In this document: positions 1-10,588 of the stretch, one piece after another
Numbering within the stretch: position 1 is the first letter of the stretch
How the letters are laid out: every line of letters begins with the position of its first letter
Assembly (NCBI GenBank): GCA_027600665.1
Contig: JADGJL010000137.1
Coordinates: 1-37,900, forward strand
Reading direction: 5' to 3'
DNA length: 37,900 bases
DNA from: Irineochytrium annulatum
Lineage: Eukaryota > Chytridiomycota > Chytridiomycetes > Chytridiales > Chytridiaceae
Notes under the pieces: generated by a model
Database searches by the model: none
What the model was told of the DNA's origin: nothing
The model's input: only the letters and a program-made list of their open reading frames with translations
Made by a program: the position numbers and the translations under genes

Positions 1-1242
1 ACTTAAGACGACCAAAAGACGAACCTGCTACGAGGTAGTCCAGTCTCCGCGTGATGCCTGAGCCGGAGCAGGACGGGTCTAGCAAGATGTACTCCACCTG
101 ATAAACATGCGTTAGCGCCAATTTTTAAGGAGGGTTTGATTACGCAGACCAAGAAAGCTTACGTGCTTGAACGGTTCGCTGTTTGGATCCACATCAAGGA
201 AGGATACATGCTTCGGTTTGATGTCTGTCGCAAACCACGATGAGAAGGCACACACAAAGAAGAAAAAAATCCGCTCACTTGTACACTTTGCCCGCCCCGT
301 CAGATCAACAAGGGTCTGCAGCCGCCTCTTGTCCTGATCGAAAGCATGGATGGTACCCGTATTCCCCATGATGGCGGACAAATGCGATGTCTTATTACCC
401 GGCGCAGCGCACGCGTCTAAGACGATAGACCCGGGAGGTGGGTTCAAGATAAAGGCTGGGAAACAACTAGCTTTGTCCTCGTCAAGAATGCGCGTCAGTC
501 GCGAGGAACAAAACAGCGCTAATATCTACCTGCAATACGATGTGGCCCATCGTGAGTAGCTCGTAGTCGTGCAAGTCGGTATTTGGAGGAAAGACGAGAA
601 GCTCCGGCACATGCGGATCGACATAAAACGCATCCGCTGCCACCCCCCGCCCGTCGTCTTCGGCGTACGTGAACCCATCTTTCTTGAACCTCGCCACGGC
701 CTCCGTCACCGTCGTCGCGTTCGTATTCACGCGTACGTACCGCGGTAAGTTCACCGCGTTCCTGATGCGCTCGGGTACCAGGTCCGCGTTGGCTTTCACC
801 TTGCGGCGAATTTTTATCTTCGCCAGCTCGGCGCCAAGGCGCGTTTTATGATTGAGCACAAGGTTGCGGAGCGCGCCGGCGTCTTTGAGGCCGTGGCCAA
901 AGAAGAGGTCATAGATGAGGATAGAGGCCAGGTTACGCTCGATCTGGCATTGACCAGGGGTTAGTGGAAGCAACAGCACTGAGCGTCTGTACCTTAGGCT
1001 TCGACTTGAGAATGCCCGACTTCTCGATGAGCTCGTCAATCACCTCCCTGTCTGCATTGTGCAGTAAGCACGACCGTGACTAGGAGTGTTCGCGTACATT
1101 TCAGCGTCTCGCAGACCAGCGCGAAGAGCTTCTTCTTCAAGCCCCCCTCGACAGACTCGGCAAACACCAGTCCCTTGATGGTTCCATTCCCCTTGATCAC
1201 CTTCCCGTAGATCGTCGCCGCCTTCTTGTAAAGGCTGCTCAT
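1..1242 (-). CDS. RCM1: NSUN5/Rcm1-type 25S/28S rRNA cytosine-5 methyltransferase, C-terminus cut by window edge
   Basis: Six exons can be joined: 1242-1098, 1051-993, 943-530, 477-279, 224-163 and 97-1. They encode about 325 residues and run off the left edge. The start MSSLYKKAATIYGKV and the following IKGLVF and ALVCETLKY segments match the NSUN5 N-terminus. LPRYVRVNT, PELLVFPPNTDLHDYELL and DACAAPGNKTSHL (SAM-binding motif I) follow, and the last visible exon carries LLDPSCSGSG with a catalytic-region cysteine. The downstream half of the domain, including the motif VI region, is outside the window. The family methylates a cytosine in large-subunit rRNA in the nucleolus. All joins keep frame, and the introns are 46-65 nt. 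The P450 gene lies head-to-head across 1.26 kb. Identity is secure; the splice sites are inferred from frame and consensus. Confidence 0.93.
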
Positions 1243-2498
1243 CAGCAGAGGATGTCAAAATGCGCTCGTCTTTTTCTGGCACGTGAACAGTGGACGCGGG
1301 ACCATACTTCGCCAATTTCTAACGTGGTCTATATATTAATACCTTCATGTCATCTTTGAACTTGCTCACATTGTGGGTTTGTTACCACAAAAGTCATCAA
1401 GTCTCCAGCTTCTAGGACACGGATCGGCCAACCATGATAATTGAAGGGCCGCATGTTCAGGCGCTCTCAACATGCATAAAATCTACATCATTTATGAATG
1501 GAACGTTGTAATTAACTTTCTCACCGGGCAAGCAGAGGTCAGTAGCGGCGACCATTCATTCGCGGCAATTGCACCGCAAGGAAGGGTGCAAAAAGTTAGC
1601 ATATTTCCCATGAGAAGACAATAGCGCTTTCAACTATCCGCGGCCGTGCAGTGACGACGGCTTTAAACTCTCCTCGTCCTGCCGGAGCCTGCGATTTTGG
1701 GACCACCTCCTTATCCTATCGTTTTGCCATTTGCCATCTCTCATGAAGGCTAAGTCCCAAAGCCAGTAATTATGCTGTTTTCACTTTCTACCGTTAAACC
1801 TTGGTAGAATGAGGACGCGGAAAGTGGCCGGCGGGTCAAGCGCCCTCAGCTGGATATTTCCATTGCCATTATTACATCGTGAGACGACGCATTACTGGCG
1901 ATGGATCGAATGGTGGGACAGCTTGTTGAGCTAATGTAGCTCAGGAAAAAGAAGGCGGGTGGGTGGGGGCGTGAAATACCAGCCCTTCTTGCTCAGTACT
2001 TTAACTGGTTCTATTTTATGGCAACGTGTGTAGCTACAACAGCGTCTACAGAGCCAGAAGCAAGTCAATGAAAGGAGAGAGACCTTATACCCCAGTGGAG
2101 GATTCCACGACGGGGTAAGTCGAGGCATGCTGGAGGATCGATCGCTTCGCAGCTGGTGTGCCGTGCCCGAGTCCCGCGCGTTCGCGATGAGGCAAGTCTG
2201 TGGTTATTCTCCGCCTCTGCCGAAACCCGTAGGGAGTTGTTGGCTCGGAAAAAAGTGGGTGTTCATTTCCCCGCTGATTCGCCCCCATTTCTGAGATGTG
2301 GTTTCTACTTGATTATATTGACAGCGGACGCGGGCTTGTTCTTGATGCTCCACGTACCTACGAGCCTACGTGGACGGAGGTCGCTCTGGCAACGGCAGAT
2401 CATTTCTCCGCATACTCCCCTCCTCTATATAACTGAGTGTTGAGCGCTGACCCACTGCAGTTCCTGCCTCATCCTGTTCAACGCCTTAGCAAACAGTC
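1243..2498. other. Divergent intergenic region between RCM1 and the P450 gene
   Basis: About 1.26 kb with no coding pattern I can support. Short open frames at 1931-2443 start at non-ATG codons or lack family motifs, and I treat them as noise. A TATATA run at 1329-1335, read on the minus strand, lies about 90 bp upstream of the RCM1 start and could be its core promoter. A clearer TATA box near the other end is listed separately. Confidence 0.6.
2426..2432 (+). promoter_or_regulatory. TATA box of the P450 gene
   Basis: TATATAA lies 67-73 bp upstream of the P450 ATG at 2499, in pyrimidine-rich surroundings. The position suits a focused core promoter with a short 5' leader. Inferred from sequence and spacing only. 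Confidence 0.55.
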
Positions 2499-4413
2499 AT
2501 GAGCGTTTTCGACGCGTCCGCTACCACTCTTGCAATGACGGCCGTTGCGTCGATCGCCGTTGCTACCATTTTGCATCGCGTCCTTGTGTCGCGCGAGCCC
2601 GCAATTCCGGGGCCGGCTCCTTATCCTATCCTCGGCAATATGCCACTTATCATGCAGTATAGTGGTGAGTCACTTTTATTTTTTCTGAACCCCGTGGACT
2701 GAACTGACATGCATGTTGTTAATTGACATTAGGGCGCGTTCACGAGCTACGTGAAGATCTACGAAAAAAGTACGGTCCCATTTATCGACTACACTTCACG
2801 TTCGGCCGGTCCGTAATTGCCATCGGTGACGCCGTCGCAGCCAGAAAGGTCTTAAATTCCGACAAATATAGTCGGTCGGGGTTCTTCCTCACCTTCACTC
2901 CCGATATCTTCAAGGTACGCTAAAAGTCGTGTTCTTTCTTCTCCGAGCTTAAGATTTGTTATCCAATCTAGACGGTCCTCTTCTTCATGGAGACAAACGC
3001 AATCTGGAAAAAGGTGGGTTGCTGCCGGGAAGCCAAACCGCATCTTATTCTTGCACCAACAACCCGGTAAAAACTAACGACTACAAATTTAGCATCGCAA
3101 GTTCCTGCAACCGGGGTTTGGGCCCTCCCACCTCCGCCACGCCCTCGTCTCAACAAATCAGGTTCTCGATGGTCTCTTCACCATCTGGAACGACAAAAGC
3201 TCGAGTGTCGACGGCCCGTACGAGACCGACATGTTTCACGTTGCCAGCAGTCTCACTGTTGACGTGATCGGCCTCGTAGCGTTTTCCTACCGCTATGACT
3301 GCATCCTCAACCATCTTGACGAGGCCGCACAGGTCCAAATGCGGGCCTACCAGGCCTCGTTCGACGTCATCGCCAAGCGGTTGTCAACGCCATCGCTGCT
3401 GTGGAGGAGTCGGGGGTTGGCCGCCGATCAGGTCAAGGCACAAGTGGACGTCATGAAGTCCGCCATCCGCGCCGCGGTAGCCAGCAAGCGCGACATGGTC
3501 CGCGAGCGGGGCGAGCAGAAGGAGCAGGACACCGCGAAGAGGATGAAGGACCTCGATGTGCTCGATCGGATGCTGGAGTCTGACGACTGGACCGACGACG
3601 AGATCACCGACGAGGTCATTGCGCTCTTCCTGGCGGGCGGCGAAACCTCGGCCAATACGATCGTCAACTGCGTCTTGCTCCTTGACTCCCATCCGGAGAT
3701 CCTTGACCGCATGGTGGCCGAGCTCGACGAGGTTCTCGGCAACTCCACCCCCTCCAGCAACTCCACCCTCGAAGGAGACGACGACTCCGACGCCGACCAT
3801 ATCACTTGGGACCAGCTAAACCGGCTTCGTTACACCGAGTGCGTCGTTAAGGAGGCCCTGAGACTGCATCCGGTGGTTGTGAATACGATCCCGCGCGTAA
3901 GCACGGAACCTGTCGAGGTGATGGGGCGCAAACTCCCGACGGGCTCGCACGTCCAGGTCGACATCTTGGCCGTTCACAGAGACGGAAGATACTGGGCGCA
4001 CCCGGACGCTTTTATGCCCTCCAGGTGGATGGCAGAGGGATTCCAGCCGGTTCCGGGGAGCTACCTGCCTTTCGCGGATGGTGTGCATATGTGTATAGGT
4101 TTGTTGAAAAAAGCTGGACGTCGGCAGCATATCTTGCGTTTTGTTTGCCGCCCTCTCTAATTCTATGCGCTATTTAGGTTGGAAAATGGCTATGATCGAG
4201 CTGTGAGTATTTTAACATTGATGAACGACTGTAAACGTCTGTTCCGAACTTCTGACATCATTGCCTTCTTTCCTTTACAGAAAATGCGTGCTCGCTCGAA
4301 TATATCGTCAATACCGTTTAACGGTCGTGCCGGGACAAGATTTGTCTCGCGTCAGTTCCATCACGACCGGTCTGAAAAGCGGTTTAAAGGTGGTGGTGGA
4401 GCGCCGCTCGTGA
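2499..4413 (+). CDS. Microsomal cytochrome P450 monooxygenase
   Basis: Six exons: 2499-2664, 2733-2914, 2972-3013, 3093-4098, 4178-4202 (a 25-nt micro-exon) and 4281-4413, giving 517 residues, a normal P450 length. A hydrophobic N-terminal anchor (about residues 9-28) is followed by a proline-rich hinge (AIPGPAPYPILGN), typical of ER class II enzymes. The I-helix oxygen motif is AGGETS (311-316). The K-helix ExxR is EALR (384-387). The PERF-like segment FMPSRW and the heme loop FADGVHMCIG follow, with the thiolate cysteine at 464. The usual arginine of the heme loop is histidine (462), a substitution the family signature tolerates. The protein ends with GLKVVVERRS. The substrate cannot be deduced; it needs a P450 reductase encoded elsewhere. 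The enzyme class is secure and the subfamily unknown. Confidence 0.93.
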
Positions 4414-4933
4414 GTAGGGGGGTCTTTCCGGATTTTATTTGATGGGCATCTGCAATTCTCTTTTATTCACAAGCTCGGTGTCTATCTCATATGTAGCCTC
4501 ATTCTATTTGTTAATAAAACCATTCGGGATATTCCCATGATATATACATTCCCGTTACTTGCATGTGGGGAGTTTATATTTCTTGACGTCAAATGCGTTT
4601 TACCCTCGTTCTGACAAAGGATCTAGGATCTGGGCAACGATGTTATGCATGTCAGCAAATCGAGCTCAGGAACGCAGCCAATGTCAACGCTTATATCTTC
4701 TTTGTTTTTGCCTTGACGATTTTGTATGAGATTTTCTATTGTAGCGAAGCACGAACGCCTTTTGTGATAACGAATTAGCAAACCCGACAACGGGACTGCC
4801 AAGAGCGAGACGCGCTGGTGGCAGTTATCAGCATCAAAAGTCTGAATCGGTCCCCATGAACATTTCCTCAGCTAATTTGTCAGCCATCGGCGCAAAGATT
4901 TATGGAAGCGCTCTAATTCCGAGAAAAGGCTTG
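4414..4933. other. Tail-to-tail intergenic region
   Basis: About 520 bp between the stop codons of the P450 gene and the convergent coiled-coil gene. It is AT-rich and holds one poly(A)-type hexamer. The small frame at 4593-4778 has no recognisable feature and is not called as a gene. Confidence 0.6.
4513..4518 (+). terminator. Poly(A) signal AATAAA for the P450 transcript
   Basis: AATAAA lies 100 nt after the P450 stop codon, within AT-rich DNA, in the expected sense orientation. Confidence 0.45.
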
Positions 4934-7900
4934 CTAACAATTCAAAGTCAGGTTAATCACATTCGGCGTCGCTGGCCGCTTGGGTTCCCGCTCATCACCC
5001 CTCTTCACCATGCTTAGACGCGTCGACGGTCTTGTCCGAATCTGGCCCTCGCTGACCACCGCAAGCTGCACCCTTCTAAGTGGCGCGCTCTGCGGCCTAG
5101 ACTTGAACGGCCTCGACGACGGAGTCAGCGTAAGGTGCACCACGTCGCGCGTGGTCGCGTCAGCCGACGACTGCCTCGACCGCCCTGATGGGGCCCGAGG
5201 CTCAATCTCGATACCCTCGCCGATGTTCACCAGCGCAGCCTTTTCCCTCTTCATTCGTACAGGCGCGCTCCACGGACGCGGCGGCTTCGCGGTGGATGAT
5301 GGCGCCGCCCGCGAACACGACGAAGTCGTTGACTGCACGGAAGACTGGCGTGAGCGCGGAAGGGGCTCGACGAAGTGGGTCAGTGGCTCAGGTGGGGGAA
5401 GGGGCGTCGTCGATGGTCGCGTAAATGCGCCGAGCTGGCGCTTTTGATCCTGCAGCTTCACGTGCGCGACCGTCTCCAGTAGTCGGGCCTCTGCGCTCGC
5501 GAGCTTATTTACTCGAGGCTGTCGCTTCTCACTGTCTTTCTCCGGTGCAGGTGTTGGCTGGCGGTGAAAGTTGTCTGGTGCGTTGGTGTGTTCCAATATA
5601 AAGCCCCGAATCGAATTGACAATCTGCTTTATCCATTGGTCGGCGCTTGGAGTTTCTTCCGCTAGCTGTAAATAATGTGAGCCAAACCAAAGCGCGTGCG
5701 TGGCCAACTTACCGGCTCCTCAAATACACGCTCTCCAATGGATTTTCGTCTAATTTTATCTCGAAAGATTTCTGGTAGAGATTCCTCCAGGGTTTGAATT
5801 AGGCTAGCCATATTAAGTCCCCGGTCCACTGTGGCCTTAACAGTTTCCCGCCTAGACTTCTTTTCGTGCTGCAGCATCTTTCGCAGGCTTTTAATCTCCC
5901 GCCTGCATTTATGATGCACTTTCTCCATAAACTCGTCTGTAAAAACAGAGCTTAATAAGGTTCGCACTGGCAGAACATCGACATACTTCACCTTTTTTAC
6001 TCTTCCTGCACAACGTCTCCTCCTTCGCGTGTACGTTGTCATCCCCGTAAGTGACCGCAGCGGCGGCGCCAGAGTCCGCGGCGACCTGAGCCGCACCTCC
6101 TGACTGCAGCACGTCGGCGACCATCCCGACGGCCTCCGCCACGCCGGCGGACGGGCTGTTGCCGATATGCACAATGCTCATCGGGTCTGCCGCGGCCTTC
6201 GTCTTTACAGAAATATTCCAATTTGGCCGCATTAAGTCGTGCCCCTTACTACCACGGAAGACATTAGCCCTCGGGAAACACAAGCAAGGATAAAAACGCA
6301 CCACCACTCCTCCCATTCCTCGTCGTTGACACCATCGTACAAATCATCATCATCGTCCTCCGAAGTCGCCGCCGCGTCCGTTCCGCTAGCCTCCGGCGAG
6401 CTGTGGCCTCCGTTCGACGGGGCGCACGACTTCCGTCTCTTTCTCTCCGACGGTGTCGCCGCCCTCCCCGTACCTAACGGCGTCACCGACCTCCCCATCC
6501 CCTCACCCTCGCACTCGGATTGGCTAACCCCCGCATCCTCCCCCATCTCGTCGCCGGACCCCAGCGTCTTCCCCGGCTTTAAAAAGATCGAACCCCGCCG
6601 CCGGCGAGATATCACGCTCGCGCGTCCCTCCGAAGGCACGATCGAGGCCTCACGTGGCCGCCACTGCATGCTGGGCCGGTGCGCGCGGTGGCCGAAGGAG
6701 GCGGCCTGAACGGCAAAGTCGGCCTCGAGGGCTACGGCCGCGCGCTCGGCCTCATCGGCGCGCTCGGTCGCGGCCTTGAGACGGCGGCGGAGGGCCGTAC
6801 AGACGATACGGCGCTTGGCTACGTCCGAGAGAAGAATCTTAGCCTCGGCCTCGGCGTTAGATTTGTAGCGGCGCAGCTCCTCCACTTCGACTTGCAGCTA
6901 AGAGTAATTAAATGAGCGTTTATCATACAGGGAATAGATATAGCTAAATGCGCACCTCTTCGTTAACCTTTATCGTCCGCATGGTCTCCTCCTTCATAAT
7001 TTTGTACTCCTTGGACAGCCGGTTGATTTTTGAGTTGCATTCTGTATGGTTAATTCGCTGACGTATATGTTAGCGACAGTAAAGCAAAATTATTCCAACC
7101 TTCTCGTACTCGGTGATAACTCGCCGTCTAGTCAGGGTTTCGACCATCTCAATGCTGGTACGGTACGATTCCAGCATATCTTTTGCCCTCTCTACGCAGA
7201 ATTAGGGATGAGCATGGTTCAATAGAGAAATAAAAATTCGCAGCTTAACCATTGGCATCGGACAATGTGACAGTATCGTAGTCGTCAATCGTCAACAAAA
7301 GCTTTCTGTACAGCATGCGTATGGTGTTGATGTCCCCCGTCCCTGCGGTACCATACTTCTTGCCATGTATAGCAGGCCTGACGATAGCGTTGATCACGCC
7401 CTTCAGCGATCCCCCACCAGATGAGCTTTTGAATCCCTTCCCATTCTTCGGGTGGTTAGCCGACGACGGCTCCGGCCATTTCGGCCCGCTTGGTAGGTCA
7501 AGCCCAGGCGACATAATCCTAAGCGCCTCACCCAACCCGGTGATAACGGGGTGAGCATTGAGCATTGCCGGAATAGCCATCGATGCTCTACGCGCGGCGG
7601 CGTCCACCACCGGTGCCACGACCTCCTCCTGAGTTGGCACCTCCTCTGCGTCCTCTCGCTTCGCCGCCTCCTCCTCCAGCTGCTCCAGCCGCTGCTGCTC
7701 CTTCGCGTCCTCCTCCCTCCTCGCCTTCAGCTGCTGCACGATGAGCGCATCCGCGGAGGCCTTTGCAGCGACGGCCCGCGCCTCCGCCTGCCTTTCAAAA
7801 TCGGCCTCCACGCCCTTGGCGGACTGCGTGCCCCGGTCCATGGACGTCACGTGGTCATCGCCCGACTGCATGCATGCACAAGGTAAACAGATGAGCGCGC

Positions 7901-8079
7901 TTGGAGAACGAGTGTAAGACCTGTCTGGCAAGGATATATTCGTCGTAGAAAGCCGCCTTCTCCACAGCATGCGAGTAGCTTGTTGGTAGATTCTGAATGC
8001 GCGATGCCTGGACGTAGGAGACGAGTGCATCTTCGAGGTTGGGCGCCGGCGGCGCCGCGAAGGTGACGCGGGCCGTCAT
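4934..8079 (-). CDS. Large coiled-coil protein of unknown function
   Basis: Eight exons fit: 8079-7921, 7865-7250, 7191-7100, 7057-6956, 6897-6302, 6248-5992, 5936-5713 and 5665-4934, giving 925 residues. The start is the ATG of MTARVTFAAPP. Visible parts in order are a short conserved-looking N-terminus (about 10-53), a charged alanine/glutamate-rich coiled coil (about 65-135), a glycine/serine-rich stretch, a second long coiled coil across exons 3-5 (EYEKRINH..., LQVEVEELRRYKS...), an acidic run of aspartates (SEDDDDDLYDG), further basic helices (EKVHHKCRREIKSLRKMLQ), and a disordered Ser/Pro/Arg-rich C-terminus. I do not recognise a family. In a flagellate it could be a ciliary or centrosomal scaffold, but that is a guess. 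The junction near 6249-6301 is the least certain; a shorter alternative acceptor exists. Confidence 0.75.
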
Positions 8080-8434
8080 GTCGATCAACCTCAAGGGTTA
8101 ACTTTGACGCACATGAATGAGAAAAGTTCTTTGGTAGGATGAAGGCAGGGACAGAGAAAAGGGAATAGGAACGAATGATGTCGGAACACAAGACAAAAAC
8201 AAAAGGATGATTCTTGTAAAAACGCAAGAAAGCTATTGCTCGAGAGGTTAAGCACCAGGCAGGTGGCTGTTCAATTGCCGACAAGCAGACATTACCAATC
8301 ACTCCTTGCAACCATACTACGACGCGTTCACACAACGACTTAATACCCTTCATGTTGTTCAATTTACTGCACTGCAATTACTTCAAGATCTACTATTCTT
8401 GACCCGTGACCGTCGCATAGGAGAGGTCCCTTTT
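8080..8434. other. Intergenic region between AAR2 3' end and coiled-coil gene start
   Basis: 355 bp between two minus-strand genes. It must hold the AAR2 3' UTR and the promoter of the coiled-coil gene. No clear TATA box, repeat or ORF with homology is visible. Confidence 0.55.
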
Positions 8435-9783
8435 TCAAACAATCACCGGCTCCTCGTCCTCTCCCTCTGCTTCCTCCATTGCCACGTCGAGATCCCATTT
8501 AAACCGCTGGCGTAAAAACGATTTGATTTCTTCCGCTCTTTCAAGTAAAGGGTCATTGATTTTAAACCCGCTCTCCCGGATGTTCGACACGAGCTGAACG
8601 AGCGCGCTGCTGAGAAAGCTTCCGGATGATATCGCATCCATGAAGAAGTCTTCGGGACAGGCCGCGAGTTGTCCCTCCAAAAGCCCTGCAGCGCGGTTTT
8701 AGTCACTGCAGAGATTGATCAAAAGGCAGGGAGGACCTATAAAATCAATAAAGAGCGGTCCCTGTTCCCGTAAAGCTTCGTTTGATCCGCACACCAAAAG
8801 GCAGAGACATTTCCACTGCTCCAACCCGTCATATATTTGCCCGATAAGAAACATCACAAAGGCCAGCTGTATCTCCCCTAGCAGCAGCTTGTAGTCTATT
8901 ATATCTGGTTAAAAGGCGGGGAAAATCCATGCTATATCAAACCATTCTGATACTGCTCTTTCAGCACCTTTAACAACAGGAAGCTCTTGTCCAAGCTGTA
9001 CTTCGTGACCTCAAAAGGTGTCGCCCCTCCCCCAAATGACCGCTTCAAGTCGACGTAAGTGAAGTTTATTCTCAAATCTGTCGATGCAACCCCAGCGGTC
9101 GATTGCGACGACGCGCCTTCGTCAACATCCATCTCCTGAATCGCCGGGCCAGCGGGCACCGTCGCCGTGACGTCGGAGAACCTTGAAATGGAGGTCATTG
9201 AGCTGACTTTCCCGGACGACGGCAGCACCCTCCGCACGACCTCCTTCGAGACAAAGCTCGTGAGCGCCAACCAGCGCTGGTATGTCTTGACCGGCTGCTC
9301 GCTCGTCGGGATGAGCGGATATGCCCCAAGGAACGAGTCAAGCTGTCTGATGTCTTGCAGGTTAACATTAAGATGAGGTGCCTTAAGCTTGGAACCCCAC
9401 TTTGTCTAAATCGCGCCAACTCGTCTTGGTCCATCACGTCGTCGTGCAGGTCCTCATTGGCGGCGTCCCACTTTCTCACGACGATCTCGCGCGGCTCGAA
9501 GAACTTGAAGAGGCCCGTGCGCGCGGCCACACCGCCCTCGGTGTTTCCTGCCCTAATTTGGCATTAAAGGGTACAAGCACAACATATTTAAACCGATCTA
9601 AAACGCATACCCATAATAAATGAAGTGCAACCCGGGAGGGATGAACTTCACGCCCTTAAAGCGCGGGCCCGTTCGCCACTCGTTGTAGTCGAATCCAAAC
9701 TCAAGATTTGTCGGCGCGTCGAGGAGGATGAAGAACGACCCGTTGGCAAAGAGACTTTTCGCAACCTCTGGATCGAGTTCCAT
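8435..9783 (-). CDS. AAR2: AAR2 splicing factor (U5 snRNP assembly)
   Basis: Five exons: 9783-9611, 9552-9401, 9353-8943, 8904-8737 and 8685-8435, giving 384 residues, the usual family length. The N-terminus MELDPEVAKSLFANGSFF with LEFGFDYNEW, GPRFKGVKFIPPGLHFIYY is the AAR2 hallmark. Later segments IRQLDSFLGAYPLI, GEIQLAFVMFLIGQIY, EDFFMDAISSGSFLSSAL and LRQRFKWDLD match the C-terminal helical domain. The family binds the Prp8 RNase H/Jab1 region during cytoplasmic U5 snRNP maturation and is exchanged for Brr2 in the nucleus. Introns are 38-58 nt, the 38-nt one (8905-8942) being very short. The start was chosen at the family position; an in-frame ATG lies at 9837. Gluconokinase is divergent across 84 bp. 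Confidence 0.95.
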
Positions 9784-9867
9784 GTTTGACGCAACCCTGC
9801 AAATTGCTTGACAGGGGGGCTTGAACACTTGAGCCAAACCTCAGAGTTCACTCAACAACGCCCTGAC
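9784..9867. promoter_or_regulatory. Shared AAR2/gluconokinase divergent promoter
   Basis: Only 84 bp separate the two start codons, so both core promoters and both 5' leaders must lie here or overlap the coding exons. No clear TATA box is visible. Confidence 0.55.
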
Positions 9868-10460
9868 ATGCAAACGATGGGATCGAACGTGGTGATCGTC
9901 GTGTTCGGGACGTCCGGATCTGGAAAATCTACTATCGCATGCAAGGCCGCAGCCTCCTTAGCTGCGGCGTATATGGATGGGGATGATTTTCACAGTGAGC
10001 ACGATAAAGCCAAAATGGCCTCCGGCGTGGCGTTAACAGAAGAGGATCGGTGGCCATGGATTTCATCCATTATCGAAGCTGTCAACGCGAACGAAAAGGA
10101 CAAGAAGATATTTTTGGCTTGTGAGTGTCCAGCACGATTTGGATGTATCTTACTCTTTCATGCATTCCGATCCCTTCAGGCTCCTGTCTACGGCACGATC
10201 ACCGAGACCGATTCCGGCAGGAGGTCAACAGGCGCGTTTGCTTCGTTTACCTTCGCTGCACGTTTGATCAACTCAGGGAGCGGCTGCAGAACAGAAAAGG
10301 ACATTTTTTCAATCAGGTTCTTCTGCAATCGCAATTTGATACCCTTCAGGAGCCCTCGGCGGACGAAGCCGCGGACGTTTTTGTCGTGCAAACTCTTAAC
10401 ACTTCTGTGGAGGAACAAGTCGAAAGCATTCATTCTCAGTTTGCGCGAGAATTGGACTGA
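9868..10460 (+). CDS. IDNK: Gluconokinase
   Basis: Two exons, 9868-10120 and 10180-10460, encode 177 residues. The P-loop GTSGSGKST lies at residues 14-22. YMDGDDFHSEHDKAKMASG carries the substrate-side DxDxxH region, LTEEDRWPW follows, and FLACSCLRHDHRD corresponds to the family LACSALKxxYRD. VYLRC, GHFFNQVLLQSQFDTLQEP complete the match. The enzyme phosphorylates D-gluconate to 6-phosphogluconate, feeding the pentose phosphate pathway in the cytosol. The splice at 10121-10179 restores the frame exactly at the conserved cysteine. A second possible start is the ATG at 9877, four residues later. It converges on RAT1 across 128 bp. Confidence 0.93.
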
Positions 10461-10516
10461 ATGTTACAAGGCCGTTTAGAAGAAACATATTCTCGTTTGC
10501 GTCAGTAATTTTGTGA

Positions 10517-10522
10517 AATAAA
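10517..10522 (+). terminator. Poly(A) signal AATAAA after gluconokinase
   Basis: AATAAA begins 57 nt past the gluconokinase stop codon in sense orientation, in the short convergent gap before the RAT1 stop codon. Confidence 0.5.
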
Positions 10523-10588
10523 GATCATTCTGCGTGTGCAATGAACCACCTATTCAATCCCCCTACAGTCGCGGAGTAAACAAACCAC

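Noticed and set aside
4092..4094. P450 suspected inactive because the heme-loop arginine is histidine
   Set aside because: Histidine is tolerated at this position in the family signature, and all other catalytic motifs are intact.
6249..6301. 32-nt intron alternative in the coiled-coil gene
   Set aside because: It keeps frame but is too short; a 53-nt version with a GCTAATG branch-like site also keeps frame and is preferred.
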